NCBI GenBank assembly: GCA_963691815.1
Contig: OY829662.1
Span: forward strand, 10,090,248 to 10,154,247
From: Echiichthys vipera
Lineage: Eukaryota > Chordata > Actinopteri > Perciformes > Trachinidae
Reading direction: 5' to 3'
Length of the DNA stretch: 64,000 nucleotides
Each line of letters opens with the position of its first letter. Position 1 is the stretch's first letter. The translations under genes were made by a program, and so were the position numbers. The notes under the pieces were generated by a model. The model searched no databases, was not told where the DNA came from, and was given only the letters and a program-made list of their open reading frames with translations. Positions 52,766 through 64,000 of the stretch are shown one piece after another.

Positions 52766-53762
52766 AAGATAGGCTGCCTATTTGCATCCATGTGGTGTGT
52801 GTCTGGACATCTCTGTGTGGTAGAGGATTGGCACAATGGAATTCAGGCATTCATACGTTGACTGAGGGCACATTTCAAGAGAGGAACAGGAAGAGAATAT
52901 CTGTACAGGGGCATAAAATATGAAATATTAGTCAGGGGATAGAAAACAGGGGAAACAGTGGAAAGGAAGCGAGGAGAGAGGAATGATGGTATTTTGTCTG
53001 ATTTAAACTGTGGTGTCAATGATTGTGATGGGTCTGTCAATAGCAATGAATCTCATATCCTGTGTTCATGCTTATGACCAGTGAATGTGTTCTGGACATA
53101 GGTCAAGGTTAAAGCTAACTGCTGAGAGATGAAAATCCCTTTTTTTCCGCTACAACACACCTAGTAGTGTTAGTATATATTTTCACATGTGTTTCATGAC
53201 ATTTGAGAGGTGGTGAGTAATTACATTGTCTAAACTACTCTGTAATCCAGCTGCCAGCCACAGTACCAACCTCAAATGAGTCTCGGTAGATGTTTTCCAA
53301 ACTAAAACATGGTAACTGAGCTCATGAGATTTACGCTGGTTTTGTGGTGCTTTCATCCTTTACATCAATCTTACTCTTTTCACCTCTAATAGAGTCCTCT
53401 CCTCTCCTCTCCTCTCTCAACACCTATTCCTAAACAATCCTTCTTTTCCATCTTCGTTTCCCTCTCGTTCAGCTGGGTCCTTCCTCTACAGTTCTACCTC
53501 CTCTGATCGACAGGAGGATATTGATTGGGAAGAGATGGGTCTGCCTGATAATGACTCTCAGAAAGAGAAAGGAAACGTGATGGAGAGAAGTGGGGGATGG
53601 AGATAGATTGGGAGAAAAAGAGGATTAGAGGAAGGGGAGGGTTGAGAGTGTGTTTTTCTCTGAAATGGTTTGCTAACTTTGGCAGGGCTGGCTTTTTCTC
53701 CACTGGCTTTGAAACTGAAATTCACAGGGGGTATCAGAGAAAGCATCTGATCCATATCGTGC

Positions 53763-53765
<3 letters not shown>

Positions 53766-53847
<82 letters not shown>
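53766..53847 (+). repeat. (CA)41 microsatellite
   Basis: Perfect 82-bp CA tract, left arm of the CA/GT pair in this intron. Confidence 0.98.
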
Positions 53848-53854
<7 letters not shown>

Positions 53855-53928
53855 AAGTATACTTTCATAAAGCAAGTCTGCTTGTGCATACACACGCAAA
53901 CAAATGGAATTAAACCTAGGATTGGCTG

Positions 53929-54093
<165 letters not shown>

Positions 54094-54719
54094 ATATGTG
54101 CTCCTTTGCCCAATTCCAGATAACATGCTCTCCTATTCAGCCAATGTTTGAAACCATGTGCTGCGACTATATACACTCCCCATTCCCTTTTCACTGTTCT
54201 TATCGTTTTTGTTTCTGATGTGACGTTTCCTGAGTTTTCCTTGACACTTTTTACATAAACAGCAATGCTAAAAACACTTTCCCTGTTTTTCAGTCCCTTC
54301 TCTTCCTCTCTGTCTGTTGCCTATCTAAGATTAGATGCATGTGTTAAATTTATTTGCCAGGTAGGAGAGAATTCACTTTTCAAGTGACTGACAGTTTGAG
54401 TGACAGGCATTTTCAACACAGGCGGGGAAATGTGATGCGTACACAATTGTTTTCACAGTGGCTTCAGCATCTTTTGTTGCAGCAGCAGTGATTTCAAAGC
54501 AGTGGTTTAATATCTGTGTTTTTATCTCTTTGTCTGTACTTGCCTCTCTGTGGATACAACTGCGCTGTTTTTAACTTGGAGTCCTTGCAACTCAAACTGC
54601 TCTTATTTTGTGCCTACCCCTCTGCCCCACACTGCCTATACCTGCTTTCACATCTTGCTTGCTATTAAAAAAAATATGTTTCTGTGTCCCCCTCTAACTC
54701 TCAACCTGCCTCTACCCAG

Positions 54720-54871
54720 CCTGAGGAGCTGACTAATGTCCTGGAGATCTGCAACATTGTCTTCACCAGCATGTTCACCCTGGAGATGGTCCTAAAGCTG
54801 ACTGCTTTTGGCTTCTTTGAGTACCTGAGGAACCCCTATAACATCTTTGATGGCATCATTGTCATCATCAG
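54720..54871 (+). CDS. cacna1i: cacna1i window exon 9: domain II S1-S2 loop to S3
   Basis: Encodes PEELTNVLEICNIVFTSMF (IIS2), TLEMVLKLTAFGFFEYLRNP and YNIFDGIIVII (IIS3). It is 152 bp: 50 codons plus two bases. Acceptor is tctacccag|CCT. The donor AG|gtctgc departs from the usual gtaag/gtgag pattern. LEICN and TAFGFFEYLRNPYNIFD resemble Cav3.3 more than Cav3.1. The frame stays open into the intron, so the exon end depends on phase and homology. Confidence 0.94.
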
Positions 54872-55004
54872 GTCTGCAATCTACAAAATTATTTCCTCAT
54901 TTGTTAAATGTCCCAAATTGTTAAAAGTCAGAATTCCTGATGGATGCCGCAACGGTGACATTTCAAAACAGATTACAGAAATAGCGCTATCCCTGTTCTG
55001 TATA

Positions 55005-55220
55005 TCTGGTAAGCCAGACTACAGCTACAGTACTATTACAGTAATTTCCCGGCTGCAATGAGGGTACAGAGACACTAAAAGTGCACATGCAGAAGACCTG
55101 GCAGACTGGGCTTTTTGAAGGAGGGGGTCTTAAAGAGACAGACGCTAAAACGTTGCACATTCTAGCTGAAACCCAAAATAAAAGTATGAGCCTGAAAATA
55201 AACATACCATGGGACCTTTA
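55005..55220 (+). repeat. Dispersed repeat E, copy 2
   Basis: Contains ttacagtaatttcccggctg, gctgaaacccaaaataaaag and catgggacctttaag. Aligns with 63290-63490 at the left and with 52660-52765 at the right, so it bridges the two. Confidence 0.7.
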
Positions 55221-55775
55221 AGTTAGTTTATTGGTTAGTCAGCATGTTTGAGTGTGCTGCAATTGAAATAAATAATATTTACAAACTATCCCAACACCAG
55301 AGAATCTAGAGCCTGAGATTCACAGCTTCAAAATCCCTCCACAGGAAATTAACTTGAATTTCAAGACATACTTTCATCTCCTGAAAATACACACACATAC
55401 TGTTCCAATCAGATTTTCCATCTGTTTTGATTAAACTGCACACTCATTTCATGTGACAAATGTTTAATATAGGAACTTTCTAGCAGCATGGGGATAAAAT
55501 ATGGATGTAACAATCAGCAGTATTCCTTATCGCACCAGTATGGATTATACAAATTTCTGTATCTTGAAATATGTGCAGTAGGGTGTTTTTATTTAGTATA
55601 GAGGACTGACTTATCCTCTTATCTGGTCTTTTCCATCTCTTTTGAGTTTTTAAATCTTTTTTAATCTTCCTTTTCACACATTCCCCGATTGTAACAATAT
55701 TTGTGTTTTTCTCTACCCATTTCGACTTTTAATTTCTCCTCATCTCCCACCTCTCTTTCTGTTGTCCTTCTCTCA

Positions 55776-55786
55776 CTCTGTCTCTG

Positions 55787-55866
<80 letters not shown>
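55776..55866 (+). repeat. (CTCTGT)n(CT)n tract before exon 10
   Basis: CTCTGT units followed by pure CT, ending 45 bp before the exon 10 acceptor. Confidence 0.96.
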
Positions 55867-55868
<2 letters not shown>

Positions 55869-55911
55869 AAACACACATGCACACTTCCACCCATTGCAAC
55901 ACATTCCCCAG

Positions 55912-56097
55912 TGTGTGTGAGATCATCGGCCAGGCAGACGGCGGTCTGTCAGTGCTGAGGACCTTCAGGCTGCTGAGGGTCATTAAGCTGGTGAGGTTCA
56001 TGCCTGCACTGAGGCGGCAGCTGGTGGTGCTGATGAAGACTATGGACAACGTGGCCACTTTCTGTATGCTGCTGATGCTCTTCATCTTCATCTTTAG
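55912..56097 (+). CDS. cacna1i: cacna1i window exon 10: domain II S3 end, S4 sensor, S5
   Basis: Encodes VCEIIGQADGGLSVL, the IIS4 sensor RTFRLLRVIKLVRFMPALRR, the S4-S5 linker QLVVLMKTMDNVATF and IIS5 CMLLMLFIFIF. It is 186 bp: one base, 61 codons, two bases. Acceptor is attccccag|T and donor TTTAG|gtaaca. QADGGLS with RFMPALRRQ favours Cav3.3. The second full residue is Cys (TGT), where T-type channels have Trp (S-x-W-E-I). A long CT tract lies upstream of the acceptor. Confidence 0.94.
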
Positions 56098-57645
56098 GTA
56101 ACAGGGGCACAGGGGCATGCATTTATGTGGTTCAGAGAAAAAAAAATAAAGACACAGAGAGGTCAAACTTCTATAAACAAGAATAGTGTAGTAGGAGAAG
56201 AGAAATGGTGGTGTGTACAGGTCTGTATGTCTGATAGTTTAACAGTCTGAGACAGGTTGTTTTCTTGCCACTCCAAACCTTTGAATAAAAAAAAAAAGCA
56301 GTAAAAGAATATCAGCAGATTAATAAAAAATATAGTTGAGTGGGGTGCAGGCAGTCATAGCCAAAGGCCCGAACACGGTTTGTGCAAAATAATAGGATTA
56401 ACTTCCAATTATTGTAGTTCCACTTAATTTTTGCCCAAACCGTATCTCAGCTCTGTCAAGGCTTTTCTCTTTGACCTGACTCCTTCTCCAGGATTACTTC
56501 TACCATGAAAGTTATGAGTACCTGAACTTGTCCATCTGTCAACTGTATACTTGACTCCATTAAACTTTTGAATTTCACCTAAACTAGACAGATAGGCCTC
56601 AGGCCAAAGAGCAATGATAAAGGGGAAACTGTAACCTTTATACTGACTGATAGAGACTAAGCTCGGATCCCAACTGCATATTAATTTAAAACTTACAGGA
56701 ATATCTTTAGTTTTGACTGCAATCAGATATCCCTCACTTCTAAATAAATTCAGTAAAGATTCAAGTCACTCCAGTAGATCAACTGCGATATCTATTCTAG
56801 ATATCTATTCTATGTGTTAAAGGTAACAATTAAAGATGCTGAACAGCATTGACATTGTACCTAAATTAATATTATGATGCAGATGCTGAAAACTGCAATT
56901 TACAAAAACCTAATTATAACCCCCCCCCCCCCCCCCCAGCACACACACAAACACACACACACACCCTATTCTGTTTTTCCACTCTTCCATGGGTGATAAC
57001 CGAAAACATAACAGAATTATTGTCATTAGAATAATGTGTCATAATTGATGCAATGCAAGTGCACTTATTTCATGTAATGCTATTACCCCAATCCTGCTTG
57101 TATCTTTATATGTGTGTTTGTGACTCCATATGTGTATGCCAACCAGCTTCCTTACCCCTACCCCCCACCCCCAGAATCAGTGTGCCAAGACAGATGGCAT
57201 CAGAGCTTATAGCCAGCTGATGCTAGCCTGAGCATGTGACATTTGGCCTACACATCTAGACACTGTAGCTTTTAGTGAGCAGTTAATGAATCACTCGGTT
57301 TAAACTTTTAGAACCTCTCATAAATCTAGAATGCAACAATGAATGAAAATATAAACAGCATTTCACAATCATGTAATGACCGCAAAAGGATGGGTGCAGG
57401 TAGAGGGGGAAAAAATGAGAGAGTTTAAAACAAAGAGAAAAAGAGCTTCAAATGAACCAGAAAGAGATAATTGTAATGTGTTTATGTACAGTATGTGTAT
57501 GTTTCTGTGTATTGGAATTTAAATGCATGTGTATGTGTATGAGAAGAGAGTGAGTACATGTACCAAACCCTAATACTCACATGACACACTTGAACATAGT
57601 TGCATTATTCTATGACAGTATGTGTCACCATGTCCTGTGTTGTAG
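56098..57645 (+). other. cacna1i: Intron between window exons 10 and 11 (1.5 kb)
   Basis: gtaaca...tgtag intron. C18 lies at 56920-56937, followed by a short CA tract. Nothing else is recognised. Confidence 0.85.
56920..56937 (+). repeat. C18 homopolymer
   Basis: Eighteen consecutive C, followed shortly by a CA tract. Confidence 0.85.
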
Positions 57646-57763
57646 TATCCTGGGGATGCATATCTTTGGTTGTAAGTTCAGTCTGAAGACGGAGGCAGGA
57701 GACACGGTGCCTGACAGGAAGAACTTTGACTCCCTGCTCTGGGCCATCGTCACTGTCTTTCAG
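57646..57763 (+). CDS. cacna1i: cacna1i window exon 11: domain II S5-P turret
   Basis: Encodes ILGMHIFGCKFSLKTEAGD and TVPDRKNFDSLLWAIVTVFQ, the short extracellular turret and pore helix of domain II. It is 118 bp: one base plus 39 codons. Acceptor is gtgttgtag|T and donor CAG|gtacaa. FSL-T-x-GDTVPDRKNFDS follows the Cav3.3 form. Only 191 bp separate it from exon 12. Confidence 0.95.
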
Positions 57764-57850
57764 GTACAAAGAGACAAATACATACAAAAACTTTGGTTTC
57801 ACAACTTAAAGCTGCTGAACATTTGCTTATTTTCTCAATCTGTATGCACA

Positions 57851-57852
<2 letters not shown>

Positions 57853-57923
<71 letters not shown>
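57853..57923 (+). repeat. (TG)35 tract just upstream of exon 12
   Basis: Perfect TG tract of about 71 bp occupying over a third of a 191-bp intron and ending 31 nt before the acceptor. Confidence 0.98.
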
Positions 57924-57924
<1 letters not shown>

Positions 57925-57954
57925 CCTGCTGCACTGTGTGTGTATGTGCTGTAG

Positions 57955-58110
57955 ATTCTGACTCAGGAGGACTGGAACATGGTGCTGTACAATGGCATGG
58001 CATCCACCTCGCCCTTTGCCGCTCTCTACTTCGTAGCTCTTATGACATTTGGAAACTATGTGCTTTTCAATTTACTGGTTGCCATCTTGGTCGAGGGTTT
58101 CCAGGCTGAG
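57955..58110 (+). CDS. cacna1i: cacna1i window exon 12: domain II pore loop and S6
   Basis: Encodes ILTQEDWNMVLYNGMASTSP, then FAALYFVALMTFGNYVLFNL and LVAILVEGFQAE. The Glu in TQEDW is the second filter glutamate, and the S6 ends with the conserved LVEGFQAE. It is 156 bp, exactly 52 codons, in phase at both ends. Acceptor is gtgctgtag|ATT and donor GAG|gtaaga. A perfect TG tract ends 31 nt before the exon. Skipping would be in frame and would remove the pore loop and S6. Confidence 0.96.
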
Positions 58111-59058
58111 GTAAGACATCTTGGTTGAGGGCTTTTGGGTTTTTTTGTTTGTTTTCTTTGCCATAAGCTGAGAATGCACAATGTGACACAATCAGTCATC
58201 TGTTGTTGGTTAAAACATGTTTTAATCTTGTTGCACATTTTAAAGTACTAGTGCAGTTCCCGTTCAAATATGTGTCTCTGGTATTGCTGCTCCCAGCTTT
58301 CTCGAGATCAGTTCATCCAAACAACTTCACACTCAACACTGCACTTCCTCGGGTCCAGAGCAACAAACCTGCCATGACATAGAGTGTACGCATCAGCTAG
58401 CATCTCTGGGACCAGGCTATTCCCGGAAACAAAAGCGTTCATTCTGAAAGTTACATGGCTGATAAATGTCAGATGTCTGATTTGTATAACTACTCATGAA
58501 TATGTCCCGTTGAGCTCAAGCGCTTGCACACACTCACTTCACCTCCTTGGGTCCTCAGTAATACATCCACCAAGTATAAAGTCGATCAGATGAGCGGTTG
58601 TTGAAATTCCAAGGACAGACATACAGAGACTTCCAGTTAAGTTAGATGGATGTTAATGAGAAAACATTTAACAACATTCAAACAATTTGTTATATAATTG
58701 CCATATAAACTCTATGTATAAGGATTTGTCCAGCAACTCATAAGGAGTAAGAGGGGTTGAATATTGAACAAACTCGATTGCAGACATTAGTGCTTTAGAA
58801 CTAGATTTGATGAGTGAAAGTAATTGGGCTTGTGAGAAAACTGTCCCTTTGATAGTTTGGTAATAAGGAAAGGACGAATGATGGTGCTGTTCCTATTTAA
58901 ATTAGCTCATGATTGATCATCATTTCTACACTTTATCCCACTTTCTGCTTCTTACTCTCCTTCATCTTCTCTCATCCCTCATCACATCCCTCCCTGTCTC
59001 TCTCTCTCTCTCTCTCTCTCTTTCACCCATTTATTTTCTCCTGCTGTCCCCGATACAG
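58111..59058 (+). other. cacna1i: Intron between window exons 12 and 13 (948 bp)
   Basis: gtaaga...atacag intron. A CT tract (58997-59021) strengthens the pyrimidine stretch before the acceptor. No interspersed element was recognised. Confidence 0.85.
58997..59021 (+). repeat. (CT)n tract before exon 13
   Basis: About 25 bp CT, 37 bp upstream of the acceptor. Confidence 0.93.
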
Positions 59059-59149
59059 GGCGATGCAAACCGCTCATACTCGGACGATGACAGGTCTTCC
59101 TGTAATTTCGAGGAGAATGATAAGCAGAAAGACTCTCTGCATCTCTCAG
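59059..59149 (+). CDS. cacna1i: cacna1i window exon 13: proximal II-III linker
   Basis: Encodes GDANRSYSDDDRSSCNFEE followed by NDKQKDSLHLS, 30 codons plus one base (91 bp). Acceptor is ccgatacag|GGC and donor TCAG|gtatga. It matches the Cav3.3 linker just after IIS6 (GDANRSYSDEDQSS...). It is acidic and Ser-rich, cytoplasmic. Confidence 0.93.
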
Positions 59150-60176
59150 GTATGAAATGCCTCTAGGAGCTGCATTTATTATTTGATAAAGATGGATTTT
59201 CTTCTCATCTCTGAAATTACATGACCTGTTGCCATCATTTACAATTTCATGTCATCTTTAAACTAACCATCCCTCTGTACACTTGTGTTACATTTCACCT
59301 CACTTATTTTATTTACAAACAAAGAGTATGGCTTTTTTTCTCAACTCTAACAAAATTGCAAACATGCAAAACTAAATATCTCACCTTTTTGGGTCTGACT
59401 GATAAAAGGGGTACCACCATATGTCATGTGTGTGCTCTGTAGTGTAACCAATCCTCCAGCCATTCAGCACTTCAGAGAATGATCAGCTGTTTCATTGTGC
59501 CTTGGGCGTTAAAACCGTTGCCTGCCATCCAGTTTCCACAGCAAATATTGTAAACCATCTTTTTCCTTTCTGAGCCTTAAGCTGCACAAACTTTAAATAA
59601 TGCAAGCCTGATGCTCCCCATCTTCCTCCTGTGGGTGGAACAAAAGTGAACACACCAATAATCAGTCAAAGCAGCATGCGATGTTGTAGCAGAGTAGCAT
59701 TTGGCAGCACATTAGGGAGGTCTGCTTGTATCTGATCACAACTCTTCAGAGCCCAAATGTGCCTTTTTTAAATGTCATCTTACCTGAAAATAACACATTT
59801 GGATGACAATGCTTCCTGGAGACCTATTCCACCAAAAGATATGTTTAAGAATGGACAAACCACTGGTAGATATTCCTCTCTTCCATTATAACAAGCTTAT
59901 ATATGGCTCCTCTGAGACGATTTAGTGTAAATTAAACCTTCCTCTGCCTCTCAGAGCTGGCCATAATATTGTTTTAGGGCATTTATGTTGTAAAGTGATG
60001 GAGAGTTCCGTTTGCATGGCAGCAAAGGAGAAGAAGGAACTGAAGTCCTTGTTTAATGATGTCTTTCTTTCTTTGTGTTTTCTGCTCATCCATCGTATCT
60101 CTCTTCCTCCTTTTATCACCATGTTTTCCATTGTTTCTCCATTCTCCTTCTTCTCTCCACTCCCCCTTTCCTACAG
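59150..60176 (+). other. cacna1i: Intron between window exons 13 and 14 (1.0 kb)
   Basis: gtatga...ctacag intron with a pyrimidine-rich 3' end (about 60060-60174). Nothing else is recognised. Confidence 0.85.
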
Positions 60177-60331
60177 ACCCAAAGATCTGCACACTAACCC
60201 CTAATGGGCATCTGGACTTGTCACCACTGCCCCATGGTCTGTTTCCAGGAGAGCGGTTGACCTTTGCTCTTGGCTCCAGGAAGAATAGTGTTATTTCTCT
60301 TGGCAGGGCCAACCTGGAGCACAGGGCTATA
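60177..60331 (+). CDS. cacna1i: cacna1i window exon 14: II-III linker, conserved SRK-S motif
   Basis: Encodes PKICTLTPNGHLDLSPLPHG, then FPGERLTFALGSRKNSVISL and GRANLEHRAI. The first codon is Asp, split with exon 13. It is 155 bp: two bases plus 51 codons. Acceptor is ttcctacag|AC and donor ATA|gtaagt. TPNGHLD and ALGSRK-SV-SLGR are the conserved islands of the Cav3.3 linker. RKNS has the form of a basophilic kinase site (inference). Confidence 0.93.
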
Positions 60332-61403
60332 GTAAGTGGAAAGGACTATTGGAAAAAATGCAGAAAATAAATTAGTTCTTGGTTGACTGATCAGTTATGT
60401 TTTGATTTGACTGAAACCATGTGAAAGTAATATGCTAGGTAGACAAGACAATCACTTGCTGCAACAGTGTTACTTGTTCAAATTTTCCATCTATTTGATT
60501 TACTAATTCAATGCTACGGTTCTTAGTTGACTAAAAGGCTTTTCACACTGCACTTAGCCCCAGGCTAAGGGGGCTGTTATCCTCGGGCTACGAAAGCATT
60601 CACACTGGTACAATCCTGGCACCTTCCAAGTGGGACTACCCTGACTTTAGCCTTGAGCTTGCTGGCCCTGCTCCTGGGCAAGGGACCTCATTAGAATGTA
60701 GCCTTGGTGCCAGTTTTATTGAAGCCCCACCATATCTGTGCTGTTAGACCTTTGAATGAAAGATACTTCCACAGAATATTTTTTTTAATCTAAATGTACA
60801 CTTTTGGTTTCCTTTTTTTTGTCTCCAAAGAGATGGTGGCTCTGCTTTAGCAGCTGCATAAAGCTCAGCTCAAGCCCTTGTTTGGTCCAAGATAGCTCCT
60901 ACATAATCATACATGACCAAACTGGGCAGGTCCCACCTATTATTGATAGAGCTGGCGAACGTTGGCTCTCCTGAATATTAGGTTGAAGATGAATGAATGA
61001 ATCATTAAAGGTTTGGTTGGTTGATTATTGATAACAAAGAGGGTTTATTACAATCAAATGCATGCTTGGTACGAACTACCAGCTTCCATGGTTACATGCT
61101 TAGGGCTAGTAGCAGTGCAGTATTAATCATATAGCGTTCGACTTAAGTTAACCCTTTGTAAACAGTGTGTGTGTGAGTGAAAAGGGGTTAGCCCAGAGTC
61201 AACTCTTAGAATGCAGTGTAAAAATCCCATAAAAGTTCAATTATGCTCCCAGTTATTAAATATTATAAGTTACATGTATGGAGTAGCATATGATAACATT
61301 GCTATATTCTTGTTTATTTTGTGTGAGGTCATTATATCGGTTGTATTTATTTTTATTAATAATTACACAACCTGGAAGAAACCTCTTTCTCTCTTATTCT
61401 CAG
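60332..61403 (+). other. cacna1i: Intron between window exons 14 and 15 (1.1 kb)
   Basis: gtaagt...tctcag intron, about two thirds of which is the candidate MITE at 60539-61226 listed separately. Confidence 0.85.
60539..61226. mobile_element. Candidate MITE with ACACTGCA termini
   Basis: Left end gcttttcacactgca (60539-60553) faces right end tgcagtgtaaaaatc (61212-61226); 8 bp ACACTGCA plus a T run are inverted. A second inner match, ggctaagg against ggctaacc, lies close by. Noncoding. Confidence 0.65.
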
Positions 61404-62144
61404 TTTCCTGGTCAAGGTTACCACAACTGGGGCCGCCCGCTGCCTACCCAGCCTCAGGCCTTTTGGGACCGTCGTTCCAGCTGGAACAGCCTGGGGGGAT
61501 GCCGCCCCTGCTCCTCCTCGTCTCCCTCCACTAGTCCCGCCTTCACCACCACCTCTGCGAGGCCCTTCTATGGCTACGACCTAGGGGGTCTTGGCGGAGT
61601 GGTCGGAGGAAGCCTTCGTATCCGGGGTCCCCGTGCTTCTTCATCCCCGCACCGCCACCTGCATCATCACCTCCACCCGGATGAGGAGGAGTCTCTCCTC
61701 TCTCCTCCAGCTGTTGCTCCACGCTCCCTTCACCTTCCCCATCCAATGCTCCCCAGCCACTTTGTACCCAGGAGAGATCGCAGAGCACTATCATTAGAGC
61801 TGCCCCATCCACTGCAGGTCCCGGGACCCCCTCACCCTCCACTGCCACCACACCAACTGCTGCCCCCTATGACGCTCCATGCTCGGCACAGGAAGAAGAG
61901 CTTCTCTGGAGGGATGATAATAAGTGGTGGTGGTGGTGGGCTCGACAGTTTGGGGGGCTTAGGAGGGGTACACCAGGACTGTAATGGGAAGACTCCTCTG
62001 TCTCAGCTTCTCCAGCTCCCTCCTAGACACCACACTGAGCAGGTTGGTGGGACGAACCCCGAGAGCCAGCTGATGGCGGATGTCTTCCCCCAAGTTAACA
62101 CACGCAGCAAAGACCGGGAGGACCCGGATGATGACATTGAATAT
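61404..62144 (+). CDS. cacna1i: cacna1i window exon 15: long Pro/His/Gly-rich II-III linker
   Basis: 247 codons (741 bp), in phase at both ends; acceptor ttattctcag|TTT, donor TAT|gtaagt. Starts FPGQGYHNWGRPLP, reaches the conserved RRSSWNSL, then becomes low in complexity: Ser/Pro, HRHLHHHLHPDEEESLLS, proline-rich HPPLPPHQLLPPM, and a Gly run from a GGT repeat near 61926-61940. It ends HQDCNGKTP, later DREDPDDDIEY, matching EDCNGRMP and EDEEEIDY of mammalian Cav3.3. RRSS, RRALSLE and RKKSFS keep the basic-x-Ser pattern of the mammalian linker. The open frame continues upstream to 61290, but that part is intron. Expected to be cytoplasmic and disordered. Confidence 0.92.
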
Positions 62145-62934
<790 letters not shown>

Positions 62935-63035
62935 AGCTTGTGCTTCCGCATCCAGAAGATGTTAGAGGCATACAAACCAGACTGGTGTGAGTCCAGAGAG
63001 GACTGGTCTGTCTTCCTGTTCTCCCCACGGAACAG
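62935..63035 (+). CDS. cacna1i: cacna1i window exon 16: distal II-III linker before IIIS1
   Basis: Encodes SLCFRIQKMLEAYKPDWCES and REDWSVFLFSPRNR, 33 codons plus two bases (101 bp). Acceptor is gtgttgcag|AGC and donor AACAG|gtgagt. The motif YKPDWCE-REDWS-FLFSP-NR is the strongly conserved lead into segment IIIS1. The gene continues past the right edge. Confidence 0.95.
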
Positions 63036-64000
63036 GTGAGTCACCTTTACCCCTGGCTGTGAGAACTGTGAGATTTCCATGTATTTTTTTTTTTTATTAT
63101 GAAGCAGTCCCATGGTGCACATAAAGACAGTGAAAGTATCAAAATGCTAAATCCACAAAGAAATGCACAAAGCCCGTATTCAGAAATTGTGCCTTTAAAC
63201 AAGCTGCCAGGACTTCTGGAAGCCAGGACTTCTGTACGGTTGTGATGTCACAACTACATTGTATACAGGTAGATACTGCCTCTGAGTGCCGTTACAGTCA
63301 TTCCCTGGCTGCATTGATGGAAAAGACACAGAGGGGACAAATATGGGGGGCCCAGAAATGCTGACCAATCAGAGAAGCCACAGGGCTTAAAGAGTCAGGT
63401 GTAAAAACTGAGTGTTATATTCAGACAGTATGAGAAAAATAATGTGTTTTTTGAAAATTAAAGCATGTAAGGGTGTTCTACTAGAAACCCAAGTCTCAAC
63501 AGCCTCCCATACAAACATGATCTGTTGGCCGCAGGACGCGTCTAATCAAAACAATATCAAGGATGGGTGGCCAGATTCCCTTCCCCACCTCATCAATAGG
63601 AAGGACAGGTTGCCAAGCTTCCACAGAGAAGGACTACATTAGAGTATCGATCGCCACCTTGCAAATAACAAAGCGATGTTTTCTACCCTCATCCCTCCTG
63701 TGAGAGAGCAAGAAGCAGGCCTCAGGGGCTAATTGTAATACCATAGCCAATTCATTAAGTTTTGCATTAACTTTTAGTGATGTGTTACAATCTGCATTTT
63801 GAATAGACACAGTTAAGTTTTAATAAAAGCCATTTCAATGTACCCATGCTTGTTCTAAAATACAATCCCTCTCCTATTCGATTCATACTGTTTCTTTTCA
63901 TCCATTCCAATAAACACTGCAGCAAAGATATTAATTGCTTCTTGGCAGTACACAGTGTCACATGCTAAGGTTTGAAATGCATATTCAGTATTTATATGTC
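63036..64000 (+). other. cacna1i: Start of the intron after window exon 16
   Basis: Opens with gtgagt. A dispersed repeat copy lies at about 63250-63495. The rest holds no recognisable exon; the domain III S1 exon must be further downstream. Confidence 0.75.
63250..63495 (+). repeat. Dispersed repeat E, copy 3
   Basis: Contains ttacagtcattccctggctg, aatgtgttttttgaa and ttaaagcatgtaagg then ctactagaaaccca, matching the other two copies. Confidence 0.75.

Larger units (their letters stand above)
54872..55911 (+). other. cacna1i: Intron between window exons 9 and 10 (1.0 kb)
   Basis: gtctgc...ccccag intron. It starts with a divergent dispersed repeat copy (about 55005-55220) and ends with a CTCTGT/CT tract (55776-55866) 45 bp before the acceptor. 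Confidence 0.85.

Overview
The window is vertebrate nuclear DNA, almost certainly from a ray-finned (probably percomorph) fish. Two things point there: a single large intron-rich gene on the + strand that reads as a T-type voltage-gated calcium channel alpha-1 subunit, and a dense background of CA/TG microsatellites plus short interspersed elements of the kinds common in teleost genomes (hAT-like and TTAA-type MITEs, a Tc1 relic, L2/CR1-like LINE pieces). No prokaryotic, organellar or viral gene content was seen.

The gene is cacna1i (Cav3.3). Sixteen coding exons were located between 18493 and 63035. They join in perfect reading phase (3,360 bp, 1,119 complete codons) and run from the start of segment S1 of domain I, through domain I, the I-II linker and domain II, into the end of the II-III linker. 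Assignment to Cav3.3 rather than Cav3.1 or Cav3.2 rests on paralogue-specific words such as YYQPEEDDE, NPHKGAINFDN, SFYNFIYF, AEPGDCYEEIF, EIxGQADGGLS and GDANRSYSDD. The N-terminal exon lies upstream of the window and domains III and IV lie downstream.

Layout: 1-18492 is the 3' part of a large first intron, filled with repeats and with no recognisable exon. 18493-45321 holds six exons for domain I separated by 1-7.5 kb introns. 49037-49957 holds two exons for IS6 and the I-II linker. 54720-58110 holds four exons for domain II. 59059-63035 holds four exons for the II-III linker. 63036-64000 is intron.

The most interesting points are: (1) the intron before the first exon ends in AC and carries a U12-type branch site, so it looks like a minor-spliceosome AT-AC intron; (2) long TG tracts sit directly beside splice sites of exons 4, 12 and 15, with exon 12 resembling the TG-tract arrangement of CFTR exon 9; (3) a (CA)41 and a (GT)81 tract lie 83 bp apart in one intron and could form a very large hairpin; (4) two residues conserved across T-type channels differ here (Gly to Val before pore loop I, Trp to Cys at IIS3); (5) several well-bounded nonautonomous transposons are present, including an inverted pair that brackets the first two exons. 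I found no evidence of an unknown multi-gene system; the novelty is in splicing architecture and repeats.
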